Below are positions 11,386 through 23,454 of a stretch of 64,000 nucleotides of DNA, piece by piece. The first letter of the stretch is position 1. Each line of letters begins with the position of its first letter. Below the pieces are notes generated by a model that had not been told where the DNA came from, ran no database searches, and worked only from the letters and a program-made list of their open reading frames with translations. Origin of the DNA: Lucifuga dentata (Eukaryota; Chordata; Actinopteri; Ophidiiformes; Bythitidae). Location of the stretch: NCBI GenBank assembly GCA_014773175.1, contig VXCM01000714.1:132353-196352 (forward strand). The letters are read 5' to 3'. The position numbers were made by a program, and so were the translations under genes.

Positions 11386-11791
11386 TGGATGACTGAGAAT
11401 CTTTATCAGAATAGTTCAAGTTGATGTCAGTTAGAGACAAACGGGATTTTGCTGATGTTAGCTAGCTTGCATGCCATGAAAAGAAAATGCGACGGAGTAG
11501 ATCACATTCTCATCTTCTACATTTATGTTGGAAGGCAGTCGTTGGAAATCTTGTGACAATCCAAAGTTGGCCTTGAGCTGCAAAAGGTTAAGAACCCTCT
11601 CTTCAAAAAAAAACCCTTGTGGTAAATTGTAATTGTAATTGGGCTATATGGGGTATGTGATCTGGAATTTCCAGGTCACATACCTCAAGCTATCCAAAGC
11701 CGTGTAATGCATATGACAATATAATGGCCTGTCACTAGTTTATATGATGTGGAGTTTTCTCTTTTGAGTCTAAAATCTTTTTTTCTTGCAG

Positions 11792-12025
11792 GACTCATGG
11801 CATAAACCCCGTCCTCAGGCTCGGCTTGTCCGTGGGGAACGTGGCTGAAGATCTCACTACTCTGATGCTTTNCCCCGTCCTCAGGCTCGGCTTGTCCGTG
11901 GGGAACGTGGCTGAAGATCTCACTACTCTGATGCTTTGTTGCCACATTTCAGAGCCTGAGAGGATCCGTCACGCAGTCGGCAGGAAGCATGCCTGCCCTG
12001 GCCACCGGAGCCGGCCACGAGCCAG
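11792..12025 (+). CDS. mpp7: mpp7-like start-codon exon: 5'UTR plus residues 1-12 and part of 13
   Basis: The acceptor TTTTTTTCTTGCAG precedes 11792. Translation starts at ATG 11989 (A at -3), giving M-P-A-L-A-T-G-A-G-H-E-P, and the exon ends with the first base of a Gly codon before GTACTG. The MPALxTG start followed by GLYELL across the splice is the N-terminus of MPP7. An in-frame TGA at 11929-11931 fixes this ATG as the first possible start in frame. Two upstream ATGs exist in the leader: 11797 (two codons then stop), and 11931 in another frame, which runs over the main start. Bases 11807-11871 are repeated exactly at 11873-11937 around an N, an assembly artefact, so the true exon is probably about 168 bases. 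Coding part: 11989-12025. Confidence 0.88.
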
Positions 12026-12234
12026 GTACTGACCTTTTGGCCAGGAAATGAGCTCTCGACAAAGAAATACACTTATTAGATGTGTTTACTCCAACAGTGT
12101 TTATTCTCTTTAGTCACGGGTGTGTCCTGCTCCCCTTTGAAATGACTGATTTCAATAATGAAGTCATCAAATGTGGTTCCAGACTGCAGTTCATGTCTTG
12201 TTCTCTAAAAACAAGATGGCTCCTATTCCCACCA

Positions 12235-13383
12235 GTTAGGTATGCATGTTTGAGGCCCATAAATACTACCTGCATACACGTTATTATCATACATTACTGC
12301 CAACTATTTTCCAAAACATAAAACCGTATTTTAGTTTTTGTGTTATTTTGCCAAATCCCAAATCTTTCAAAACCAAATGTTCAGATGATACACACCTTAA
12401 AATTCAATGTTTTACCTGCTAACACTTATGCACAATTGTAGATGGAAGGGTAGTTTTACTTAAGAAGCAAAAGCCATTTTCTCCTGGGACTATATACCCT
12501 GATGGAGACATATTTTTTCTTCTGTGTAGCTCTGTGCTGGATTGGTTAAAGGACCATACCACAAATTTTGCATGTTTGAGCCTAATATATTCAATTTTCA
12601 TGCACTTAAGGTTACTGACAGTCTTTCCCCAAAGCATAAAACTGTATTTCAGCTTTCCTGATATTTTGCAAAATCTCTTAATCTTTCAAAATCAAATATT
12701 CAAGTGATACACCCACCTTAAAAATCCATGTTTCACCTGCTAATAGTTACACAGCCTTATGAAGTCGTTTAAATTTTTCCATAAACACAGGTCTTCTTTT
12801 GGGACTATATTCCCCAGTGGAGACATACATTCACTCCACGCTTTTTATTGCACTTAAACGCTAAAATTACATAACTTCTAAAAAAAACCTGAATACACGT
12901 CTTGTTGGTGATGATGGATTACCTATCCCAAGAATGTTTCAAGTATCAACAAGTTGATTTTAATAGCAGAATGAACTGAAACCAATGGAGGTCTGGAAGG
13001 TAGGAAAAACATTTTTAATTCACCGTTCCAGTAGTATGCTTTGGGAAATGATTGTCAGTAACGTTACATGTATGAAAATTGAATATATTAGGCTCAAACA
13101 TGCAAAATGGGTGGTATGGTCCTTTAAATTAAATAACTTTGACAAAAACTTTAATAGACATTTTGTTTGCTGTGATGGATTGTTCAAGCACGTTTCAGAT
13201 CTCTACACGTTTATTTTAATGATGTACTGCAACAAACCAAAACCAATGGCAGCCTGGAAAAACAATTCTAATATTTACCACTCCAGTAGTATGTTTTTAA
13301 ACAATTATTGACAGTAATTTAACAAGTATGTGAGTGGTATTAATTGGGGTTGAACATGCAAAATCACCGGTATGATCCTTTAA
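12235..13383 (+). mobile_element. TTAA-family B copy split by an A copy
   Basis: B sequence at 12235-12545 (5' end truncated) resumes at about 13128 and ends GGTATGATCCTTTAA. The A copy sits at the TTAA of B's conserved GGTTAAATAA-ACTTYGAC block. TTAA is present on both sides of A, and removing A plus one TTAA restores the B reading. Confidence 0.85.
12546..13127 (+). mobile_element. TTAA-family A copy, nested in B
   Basis: 582 bp, from TTAAAGGACCATACCAC to GGTGGTATGGTCCTTTAA. The core TTTTGGGACTATATTCCCC and AACCAATGGAGGTCTGG are intact. A second piece of B follows at once. Confidence 0.9.
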
Positions 13384-13473
13384 AAAACAAACAAAAAAAG
13401 TCTAAGGTTGTTTTATCTGGTGTGGGATGAATCCTCAAATTTATAGTTTAACAGCAAAATAAGGTGTGTAGAT

Positions 13474-13495
13474 TCTCTCTCCCTCTCTCTCTCTG

Positions 13496-13537
<42 letters not shown>
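13474..13537 (+). repeat. (TC)n microsatellite
   Basis: Pyrimidine run of about 64 bases with few interruptions. Confidence 0.9.
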
Positions 13538-13540
<3 letters not shown>

Positions 13541-13666
13541 AGTTCTGTGTGTGGATAAGTGTGTGATGTCACAGCGAGGAACATGTCAAACTTGTCAGCA
13601 CCAGCACAGCTGCCAGAAATCTCCATGTCTCCCTTTCAGGAACACTGACCTCCTGTCCTGTCAGGC

Positions 13667-14231
13667 TTAAAGGAGCATACCGGTGATTTTGCATATGAAA
13701 GCCCAATATATATATACATCCCACATACTAGTTACATTACTGCCAACAACTTTCCAAAACATATGACTGGAGCCTTATATTTTAGATTTGTTTTTCGACC
13801 TCCCAAACTGCCATGATTTCAGTTCAGTCGCGATTAAAAGCAACTTGTAGAGATTTGAAACACACTTGTAAAACGTAATCAATCACGGCAAACCCAACGT
13901 TGATCTTATTTTTTTGTTGAAGTTACTGAATTTAACCGATCCAACACGGAGCTGTACTGAAGAAAATGTATGTCTCCACCAGGAAATAGATGGCTTTTAC
14001 CGAGAAATTAGGAACGACTGTGCCTTCTATATTCAGACATATGTATTAGCAGGAGAAACGTTGAATTTTATGGGCGTATCACCTGAATGTTTGATTTGGA
14101 AAGATTAGGGGATTTGGCAGAGTAACAGGAAAACTAAAACATGGCTTATGTTTTGGAAAATGGTTGTCTGTAACATAGCGTGTATGCATTTATTGGGCTT
14201 AAACATACAAAATCAGCGGTATAGTCCTTAA
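13667..14231 (-). mobile_element. TTAA-family B copy, reverse
   Basis: 565 bp, from TTAAAGGAGCATACCGGTG to GCGGTATAGTCCTTAA (one T lost at the end). The core is reduced to CACCAGGAAATAGATGG. Confidence 0.8.
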
Positions 14232-14256
14232 ATGGCTAATGGCTGGCTACATCATT

Positions 14257-14374
14257 ACACACACACACACACACACACACACATGCATAGGACCTTGCTT
14301 CCCAACCAAACAAGCACAGGATAGCAAAACAGCTTAAGGAGGACAGACGTAAAGTCCCACTCTGATGGATAAAG

Positions 14375-14431
<57 letters not shown>

Positions 14432-14434
14432 TGT
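14257..14434. repeat. (AC)n and (TG)n facing microsatellites
   Basis: (AC)13 at 14257-14282 and a 56-base TG run at 14379-14434 (one slip at 14424) are complementary and about 97 bases apart. Confidence 0.9.
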
Positions 14435-14782
14435 CCAGACATTAACAACAGTTAATTTAGTCCCCATTGTCCTGGAAATTCATGCAGGCAGAGCAGAAAT
14501 CCAGACAGTCAGTTACCATCAGAGTCATTTTGGGCAATTACCGGCAGGGGCTCGAGTTTCCAAATAAAACATGTCGGTCTCCTCCGGCCCATCTCCTCCG
14601 TTTCCTCCTTTGATGGTCCTGTGAAGTTGCGTCTGCAGGTGAAATACGATGAACATTATGGATAAATTGGAGGCCAGAGGGTGTTTGGACGCGGTGACGT
14701 CAGAAATACTTGTGGCTGACCTGCGTGGCGGGATTCTCAGCATGTAGCCATACAGAGAATACCAGCGGTGTTACTATGGGCC

Positions 14783-15583
14783 TTAAAGGACCATACCAGC
14801 GATTTTTGACGGGACAGGACTTTTATTTTCTCTAAAAGCTGTCCGTCTTCTCCTGGGACTATATTCCCTGGTGGAGACACACATTTTCTTATGTGTAGCT
14901 CCATTTTGTATCAGTTAAATAAAGTTACTTCGACAAAAAATTTAAAGGACCATACTGGCGATCATGCATGTTTGAGCCTAATATAATCAATTTTCATACA
15001 TGTTACATTACTGACAATCATTTCCCAAAGGTTAAAACCGTATTTCAGCTTTCCTGATATTTTGTAAAATCTCTTAATCTTTCAAAATCAAATATTCAAG
15101 CAATACATCCACCTTAAAAATCCATGTTTCACCTGCTAATAGTTATTCAACCTTATGAAGTCACGGTTGTTTAAATTTTTTGATAAATGCAGGTCTTCTT
15201 TTGGGACTATATTCCTTGGTGCATTTTCAGATCACTCCACGCTTTTTATTGCACTTAAATGCTAAAATTATGTAACTTCTAAAAAAAAAAACCTGAATAC
15301 ACGTCTTGTTTATGATGATGGATTACCTATCCCAAGAACATTTCAAGTATCAACAAGTTGATTTTAATAGCAGACCAGAATGAACTGAGACCAGTGGTGG
15401 TCTGGAAGGTAGGAAAAACATTTTTAATTCACTGTTCCAGTAGTATGCTTTGGGAAATGATTATCAGTAACGTAACATGCATGAAAATTGAATATATTAG
15501 GCTCAAACATGCAAAATGGCCGGTATGGTCCTTTAAAAACAGACAGAGCTTAAACATGCAAAGTCACTGGTATGGTCCTTTAA
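14783..15583 (+). mobile_element. TTAA-family B copy split by an A copy
   Basis: B pieces at 14783-14941 (internally deleted after the TIR start) and 15537-15583 (last 47 bases, ending GGTATGGTCCTTTAA). A is inserted at the TTAA of B's ACAAAAAATTTAATAG block. Confidence 0.8.
14942..15536 (+). mobile_element. TTAA-family A copy, nested in B
   Basis: 595 bp, from TTAAAGGACCATACTGG to CCGGTATGGTCCTTTAA. The CCAAT block reads GACCAGTGG here. Confidence 0.9.
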
Positions 15584-15764
15584 GTTACACTAAGGTTACA
15601 ACTAATTATGGAAATAACAGCGAACCCTGCACGTCTCATCTGACAATAATTCCAGAAGCAGTACTACACACACACACACACACACAAATATGGTCCTCTA
15701 CTCAGGCCTTTAACATGACTGGAAAAATATTATCAATAATGCACAGCTCTTCTATTTCATTGGC

Positions 15765-15770
15765 ACATTT

Positions 15771-15807
<37 letters not shown>

Positions 15808-15830
15808 GTGCGTGTGTGCGTGCGNCATTT

Positions 15831-15867
<37 letters not shown>

Positions 15868-15900
15868 GTGCGTGTGTGCGTGCGTGCGTGCGTGCGTGCA
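15765..15900 (+). repeat. (TG)n/(TGCG)n microsatellite with an N-join duplication
   Basis: The unit CATTTGG plus the TG run is written twice around N 15825, so the true repeat is about half this length. Confidence 0.75.
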
Positions 15901-16028
15901 TGTGTGTGACTTACTGAAATGACTGTTAGGGAGTGTTTGGAGAATAAATACGTAAGCAGACAGAGGGAGGGTGCATGAGCGATCATACCATCATAACACC
16001 ACATCTCTCTCTGTCTCATCGTAAACTA

Positions 16029-16053
16029 ACACACACACACACACACACACACA
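16029..16053 (+). repeat. (AC)12 microsatellite
   Basis: Pure AC run. Confidence 0.9.
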
Positions 16054-16943
16054 TAGCAGCTCTCTGTCTGAATGAAGTTTCTAACAAATCAAAACAAAAG
16101 CTGAGAAATTCGACTTGGAAAACAATAACATGTTGGAAAACTGGAGAAGGTGTGACTGTGGGGAGTGTCAGAGAGTGATCGGGTCACTCTCTGGGTTTTT
16201 TTTTTTCAATTGCTTTATCTGATGATGCTGCACTTGGTGTTTGAAACTTTTTGTCTGGCGTGTAATTAACGCCCACTCTCCATCCCTCAGCATCCAGAAT
16301 TTCCTGGACGGAATTTCATTTTGTGATGGAATTTGTTTTGTTGGCGGGTTCGTTTGGGATCGGGTGCAACAAACGCACCATTATTTTACATTCTAACAAG
16401 TCAGCCCTTTCTTTTCATTTGTTGACGAGGCCGATATAACGGGGAGTCTGCACCGCGGGGTCATCCAGGTGACAAGTCAAATGTCCACTCGGATTAACTC
16501 GAACACTCCGTACCACCCACTCACCCACCCACCCACAAACAAACGCTCCCTGTCTCCAGCTTCTGTTTAGTCATTTTACCTCCTGCTCAGCCGTGATGGA
16601 GTATTGCCGTGGGCTCGTACGAGGTTGGCTTTGCTGTTTTTGTTTTTTTTTTCGGCTCCCACTCAGGGATCATCATGCAGACAAAGCCCACCAGCCCGTC
16701 TGCTACGCACCATTTATCTCCACCCAAGCTCCACAAACTGCCAGATTAAATTCTGAGAAGACATGTTTTTTTCACGGTGTGTGTGGGTGCTTTTTGTGAA
16801 ATGTGGCCGAGAAGCAACAACTCTACAAATCCCCACGGTGTCACGGTCCACACACTCTCTGCTGCACTGCTTTCACAGCAAAATGCTTCCCACTGTAATG
16901 AAATGAAAAGATAAAATAAGAAATTTAGTTCTGTTCTTTACAC

Positions 16944-17350
16944 TGATAATCATTTCCCAAAACATACTAATAAATATTAGAATTGTTTTTTCTATCTTCC
17001 AGATTGTCATCAGTTTCAGCTTTGAAAATCAACTTGTAGAGGCTTGAAACGTGCTTAAAATAAATGCATGGAAGAAAATGTATGCCTCCGCCAGGGAATG
17101 TAGTCCCACGAGAAGACTGCTTTTAGAGAAATTAAAAACAATTGTGCCCTCTATGATCGTGCATGTGTGTTAGCAGATGAAACATTGAAATTTAAGGTGG
17201 GTGTATCACCTGAATTCTTGATTTTGGAAGATTAGAGAACTTACAGGAAAACTAAAATACGGTTTTATATTTGGAAATTGGTTGTCAGTAATGTATTCGC
17301 ACTGTATCTATTGGGTTTAAACAAGCGAAATCACCGCTATCGTCCTTTAA
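16944..17350 (-). mobile_element. TTAA-family B copy, reverse, left end missing
   Basis: Begins inside the TIR at ATCATTTCCCAAAACATACT; ends CTATCGTCCTTTAA. Its terminal TTAA (17347-17350) is also the first TTAA of the next A copy. Confidence 0.8.
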
Positions 17351-18018
17351 AGGACCATACCGGCTATGGTCCTTTTGCATGTTTGAGCCTAATATATTCA
17401 GTTTTCTTACATGTTACATTATTGACAATCATTTCCCAAAGGATAAAATCCATTTTCAGCTTTCCTGATATTTTACAAAATCTCTTAATCTTTCAAAACC
17501 AAATATTCAAGCAATACACCCACCTTAAAAATCCATGTTTCTCCTATTAATAGTTATGCAACATTATGAAGTCATGGTCGTTTCAAGTTTTTGATAAATG
17601 CAGGTCTTCTTTTGAGACTATATTCCCTGGTGGAGGCATACATTCACTCCACGCTTTTTATTGCGCTTAAACACTAAAATTACTAAACTTCTAAAAAAAA
17701 AAGAAAAACCTGAATACACGTCTTGTTGGTGATGATGGATTTCCTATCCCAAGAACGTTTCAAGCATCAACAAGCTGATTTTAATAGCGTACCAGAATGA
17801 ACTGAAACCAATGGTGGTCTGGAAGGTAGGAANCAACAAGCTGATTTTAATAGCGTACCAGAATGAACTGAAACCAATGGTGGTCTGGAAGGTAGGAAAC
17901 ATATTTTTAATTCACCGTTCCATAGTATGCTTTGGGAAATGATTGTCAGTAAAGTTATGTGTATGAAAATTGAATATATTAGGCTCAAACATGCAAAATG
18001 GGTGGTATGGTCCTTTAA
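17347..18018 (+). mobile_element. TTAA-family A copy with an N-join duplication
   Basis: It begins at the TTAA that ends the preceding B copy and ends GGTGGTATGGTCCTTTAA. Bases 17768-17832 recur exactly at 17834-17898 around an N; without this it is about 606 bp. The left TIR has a small internal duplication (CTATGGTCCTT). Confidence 0.85.
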
Positions 18019-18692
18019 ACTTTGAGAAAGTTCTTCCTGCAGCCATGGCATGCCTGATATTTGCTTAATTTATCATTGCTGTCAAAGTGCGTTAAAGAGC
18101 AATATGCAAAACAAAATTTACTAAATTTACACTTCAGAGTTTGTGAAATTTTCATTTCTTTATATGTTTTCATCATATGCAGATTTCAGTGGAGGTTTGG
18201 AGGTTTTAACCTAAAAATGTGACTCTAGTCTGCCTTTCAGGATGAAGTGATGCATTTGACTTTGACTTGCTGCGTAGCTTGATGAGAGTCGTACAGATGA
18301 GAAAATATCTGAGAACATTGCAGTTTTTCCATGAGCGACTCTGAAACAGGCAGCATCTGGTTCTCAGAGGTCGCCCAGCGTCCTGCAGCGAGGGAGTGGG
18401 TGTTTGCTCCTCGCAGCCCCATTTCCTCCCTGCTTTTGTATTTATGTGATTACAGTTTTGTGGTTGAGGAACGGTCTGTCATGAGGGGAGGGGNGGGTGG
18501 GGGTTAATGGGATCATATTGGCAATATAGGAGACATTAAGTTAAAAACTAAATCTTTTTCAGATGGTCACTGCCTTGTCGGCTGAGTTTTTGTGCATCAG
18601 ATCTTCAAGAACATATTTTATTATACCAGAAATTCAGGTTAAGTAAATTAGGGATATGATGATGTCACCCATATTGTTCATGTTCCATCTGG

Positions 18693-19267
18693 TTAAAGGA
18701 CCATACAGCTGATTTTGCAAGTTTAAGCCCAATAAATGCTACCTGCAGACACATTACTTTGCTAACAAACCAATTTCCAAAAACATAAAACCGTATTTTA
18801 GTTTTCCAGTTATTTTGCCAAATCCCCTAATATTTCATAATTAAATGTTCTGGTGATACATCCACCTTAAAATTTATTGTTTAACCTGCTGTATGCAGAT
18901 GTAGAAGGGACGATCTTTTCTTAATTTCTCTGAAAAAGCAGTCTTCTCCTGGGACTATATTCCCCGTTGCAAACATACATTTTCTTCTGTGTTAAATTTA
19001 CGCCAACAAAAAATTTAATAGACGTTGACTCAAGCATGTTTCAAGTCTTCACAAGGCGATTTCTTTTTTTTTTTTTTTTANTTTTTTTTTTTTTTTTATA
19101 GCGTACTGGAATGAAATGAAACCAATTTCAGTCTGGAAGGTAGGAAAAACACATCTAATATTTACCGCTCCAGTATCATGTTTTGAAGTGGTTGTCAGTA
19201 ATGTAACGTGTATGAGGGTTACAATTATTGGGCTCAAACATGCAAAACCACCGGTATGCTCCTTTAA
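18693..19267 (+). mobile_element. TTAA-family B copy
   Basis: TTAAAGGACCATACAGC to CACCGGTATGCTCCTTTAA. The core TCCTGGGACTATATTCCCC is intact. A T-tract with N 19081 precedes the CTGGAATGAAATGAAACC block. Confidence 0.85.
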
Positions 19268-19788
19268 CTGGGGAAGGCGTGATTACTGCAGTAATAAGTG
19301 TCGTGGTCATGTGATTTGATACAGAAATGGGACTGGAAAACTTAATTATTTTCGCTTCAAATTTTAATTACGGCCTCATTATTAACAATATCTCACAGCG
19401 AAATTTAACATAATGAGTGTGTGAGCATTAAAAAAAGAAGTGCCTCGTGTGTGTGACAGAATTTTGGGCTGACAGTCAGACACACTAATGCTGCTGCTCA
19501 CTCATTCTTGTCACTGTAAACGTGCACCTGAGCGTGCACCAGCCCACAGGCCACTCCCACTCCCACTCAGGCATGTCTAAAGACCCCGATGCCCCTTTTT
19601 AACCCCAGTAAAGTTAACTGTGTTATTCCATGAGGTACCTGCACCTTCTATCAACATTTACACGCCCCCACACGCCACTAAAAGCTGCCATTACTTCAGC
19701 CGTGCACACATGTGCAGGAGTCGGGCGACACTTGCATGAAGGACAACACATGGGAATCTTTAAATGGACAATGCTTTTGCCAGATAAT

Positions 19789-19794
<6 letters not shown>

Positions 19795-19821
<27 letters not shown>
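19795..19821 (+). repeat. (TG)n microsatellite
   Basis: TG run of 27 bases. Confidence 0.85.
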
Positions 19822-19826
<5 letters not shown>

Positions 19827-19940
19827 CAGGAAATAAGAAATACAAGGCAATTTATCCTTCAACATATTGATCATCCCCTGTTGGTTGGACAAGGTGAGAG
19901 GTGTATAATGATGTTTAGTACATAAAATCATAAATCTCCT

Positions 19941-20441
19941 TTAAAGGACAATACCTGCGATTTTGCATGTTCAAGCTCCATATATACTACCTGTATATAC
20001 TTCACATTGCTGACAGCCATTTCCCAAAATATACTACTGGAGTGGTACATTTTAGAATCATTTTTCCAACCTTGTAGAGGCTTGAAACGTGCTTAAGATA
20101 AATAATCCATCACAACAAGTTTTTTTTTGTTGAAGTAACTTTATTTAACTCATGGAGCTGTGCGGAAGACAACGTATATCTCCACCAGGGAATGTAGTCC
20201 CAGGAGAAGACGGCTTCTACTGAGAAATTAAAATGATCATCCCTAAAAGGAAAAAAAAAAAACGATCATCTTCTTAAGGAGGGTGAATCACTTGAACGTT
20301 AGAGTTTTTAAAGATCAGGGAATCTGGCAAAATTACAGGAAAACCAAAATTCAATTTAATTTTGGTTGTCAGTAATGTAACATGTGTGCGGGTAGTATTT
20401 ATGGGCTTTTAAACATGCAAAATTGCCAGAATGTTCCTTTA
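19941..20441 (-). mobile_element. TTAA-family B copy, reverse
   Basis: TTAAAGGACAATACCTGCG to AGAATGTTCCTTTA. It contains CACCAGGGAATGTAGTCCC. An A-tract replaces part of the core near 20250. The next A copy starts 12 bases beyond. Confidence 0.8.
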
Positions 20442-20453
20442 GTAATTGTGGTG

Positions 20454-21041
20454 TTAAAGGACCATACCGGCCATTTTGCTTGTTTGAGCCTAATATATTC
20501 AATTTTCATGCATGTTACGTTACTGACAACCATTTCCCAAAGGTTAAAACCGTATTTCAGTTTTCCTGATATTTTGCAAAATCTCTTAATCTTTCAAAAT
20601 CAAATATTCAAGCGATACACCCACCTTAAAAATCCATGTTTCTCCTGCTAATAGTTACGCAGCCTTATGAAGTCATGGTCCTTTAAATTTTTCCATAAAC
20701 GCAGGTCTTCTTTTGGGACTATATTCCCCGGTGGAGGCATACATTCACTCCACGCTTTTTATTGAGCTTAAACACTAAAATTACATAACTTCTAAAAAAA
20801 CCTGAATACACGTCTTGTTGGTGATGATGGATTACCTATCCCAAGAACGTTTACAGTATCAACAAGTTGATTTTAATAGCAGAATGAACTGAAACCAATG
20901 GAGGTCTGGAAGGTAGGAAAAACATTTTTAATTCACCGTTCCAGTAGTATGCTTTGGGAGATGATTGTCAGTAAAGTTACATGTATGAAAACTTAATATA
21001 TTAGGCTCAAAACATGGAAAATGGATGGTATGGTCATTTAA
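20454..21041 (+). mobile_element. TTAA-family A copy, full length (best reference for the TIRs)
   Basis: 588 bp, from TTAAAGGACCATACCGGCC to ATGGTATGGTCATTTAA. The two ends pair over about 93 bases, up to TTTCCCAAAG / CTTTGGGAGA. No gap or insertion is seen. Confidence 0.9.
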
Positions 21042-21717
21042 TGATACGTCATAAATGGGATTATTTGTATCAAGGGTTTTTCCGTTCCGATGTTTAGAAT
21101 GCTCTGCACCTTGGCCGGGTTTGATCTGTGTGGAAGCGTTGAGGAGGATGGTGGCAGAAATACCTCCAGCGCTTCGCTGCTGCTGGACGTCCACAGTCCG
21201 TCAGGAAGCTTCTCGTCATTTGTCGTTTTGTCTGGCTGGTCGCCGGGCCCGCGCCGCCGTGATAAAGCACCGAAACATGAGGATTTGTTGCCACTGGAAG
21301 CGCTCCCTGTTTCCAGTTAGTTTCATCAGAAATTTCCACATCATTTTAGCAAGAAGGAAAGAGTCAAAAGCAGCAGATGTAAAAAGAAAGAAATGGTGAA
21401 ATGCTGACTTTTATTTGTTTGAATATGTAGAATTTGCTGCCCTTTTTTTGTTGAGCTGGGCCGACATCCTCCACTGTCTCCATCCAAAGCACACAGGGTG
21501 CTAAATCTGCTGAACTGGTCTTTGACAGCTGTTGGACATAATCACTTATATTAGAACAAATCTGAAATCAGTTTCATAGCCATGTGCTTCATTTGACCGG
21601 AATATTAGAGTGAGAGATGGAGAGAGATTTAGGACATATTTTTTAATATTTTTAACTTATGTTAATGCGTGAGCAACATGAAGCTTTTCATGTGGTTTTG
21701 GCAGAATGTAGGAGTTC

Positions 21718-22303
21718 TTAAAGTGCCATACAGGTGATTTTGCACGTTTAAACCCAATAAATACCCACATAATGCACATTGCTGATAACCATTTTCAAAA
21801 TCATAAAACTGTATTTTATTCCAGTTTTATTCCATATTCCTGTTCATAATTTTGCAAAATCCAAAGTTCAGATGATACACCAACCTTAAAATTCTATGTT
21901 TCGGCTGCTAACATGAATGTCTGATTGTAAGAGGGGCAGTTTTTAATTTCTCAGTAAAAGCTGTCTTCTCTTGGGACTATATTCCCTGGCGGAGACATAC
22001 ATTTTTTTCTATGTAGCTTCTTGTTGGATTGGTTAATTAAGTAACTTCGACAAAAAAATTAGAAGGATGTTTGCTTCGCTGTGATGCATCATTATCTCAA
22101 GCACTTTTCAACTGTCTACAAGTTGATTTTAATAGTGCAATAGAATGACCTGAAACCAAAGGCAGTCTGGATGGTAAGAAAAACAAATCTAAAATGTACC
22201 GCTATACTAATATGTTTTGGAAAATGTTTGGCAGCAATATAACATGTATAGGGGTTGCAGTTATTGGGCTTAAATATGCAAAATCACCAGTATGCTCCTT
22301 TAA
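21718..22303 (+). mobile_element. TTAA-family B copy
   Basis: 586 bp, from TTAAAGTGCCATACAGG to CCAGTATGCTCCTTTAA. The core TCTTGGGACTATATTCCCTGG is intact; the CCAAT block reads AAACCAAAGG. Confidence 0.85.
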
Positions 22304-22849
22304 AGTCCTGCTGGCTGCAATTCCATGGCCGCAGCAAGCAGAGGTGGCGAGTCATTTGAATCTGGCCAGCTTGTCGCGGCTTCTGTGTTTTTCTGCAGCA
22401 GTGAGTGAATCTGATGTGGATTTTGCCAAACAGCAGCCTTTCATCTCCATCTGGGAAAAAGAAAAGTTCTGGACGGTCAAACTCCTTCCCGCAGACTCCA
22501 GAACCTTCCATCCCGACAGCCAACACCAGACTGGCACCGCGCTTCATTCTCCATCCTCCACTTCTCATGTATCTGTCTTCATCCATGATGCTGCCTGTGT
22601 TTCCATCTTTTTCTTTGCACGTGCTATGTGTTTCTAACCTGTTTACTTTTCTCCATACTTCCTTCCTGTTTGCTTCATTCTGTTTCGGTGGAATTCATAA
22701 AAAAAGTCACAGTGTCACACCAAGTAACAGCTGCCATAATTGAAGCTCATTCCTAAAGTTTCCCATACGTTAATCAGCACCCTGGTGTCCCATTAAGGTA
22801 GCATTGTTTTAAGGTGTGTCTTGGGTAAAAGCCAATGAAGATCAGTATG

Positions 22850-23454
22850 TTAAAGGATCATATCTGCCATTTTGCATGTTTGAGCCTAATATATTAAATT
22901 TTCATACATGTTACATTACTGACAACCAGTAAGTACCATTTCCCAAAGGATAAAACCTATATTTCAGCTTTCCTGATATTTTGCAAAATCTCTTGATAAT
23001 CTTTCAAAATCAAATACTCAAGCTGTACATCCACCTTAAAAATCAATGTTTCGCCTGCTAATAGTTATGCAGCCTTATGAAGTCACGGTCGTTTAAATTT
23101 TTTGATAAATGCAGGTCTTCTTTTGGGACTATATTCCCCATGGAGATATACATTCACTCCATGCTTTTTATTGCGCTTAAATGATAAAACTATGTAACTT
23201 CTAAAAAAACCTGAATACACGTGTTGTTCATGATGATGGATTATCTATCCCAAGAACGTTTCAAGTATCAACAAGTTGATTTTAATAGCATACCAGAATG
23301 AACTGAAGCCAATGGAGGTCTGGAAGGTTGGAAAAACATTTTTAATTCACGGTTCCAGTAGTATGCTTTGGGAAATGATTGTCAGTAATGTTATGTGCAT
23401 GAAAATTGAATATATTAGGCTCAAACATACAAAATGGGTGGCATGGTCCTTTAA
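22850..23454 (+). mobile_element. TTAA-family A copy, inside repeat C
   Basis: 605 bp, from TTAAAGGATCATATCTGCC to GTGGCATGGTCCTTTAA. It has a small insertion in the left TIR (CAGTAAGTACC). Confidence 0.9.

Larger units (their letters stand above)
425..11791 (+). other. mpp7: Intron 1 (5'UTR intron)
   Basis: About 11.4 kb, if the 344-424 exon is real. It is filled by TTAA-family MITEs, a Tc1-like element, repeat C, a LINE 3' end and a SINE-in-MITE nest, listed separately. The stretches 425-1429, 3277-4536, 6196-8078, 8717-9189, 9929-10752 and 11386-11791 hold no repeat or gene I recognise, apart from the CTCF-like site at 7238-7269. Open frames in 6140-7750 overlap on both strands and show no domain. 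Confidence 0.5.

Noticed and set aside
21055..21400. Overlapping open frames on both strands
   Set aside because: Moderate GC explains open frames on both strands; no domain, no splice signals of note, and it lies within intron 2.
22352..22640. Overlapping open frames on both strands near 22.4 kb
   Set aside because: They run partly out of a TTAA-family B end, contradict each other in strand, and show no domain.
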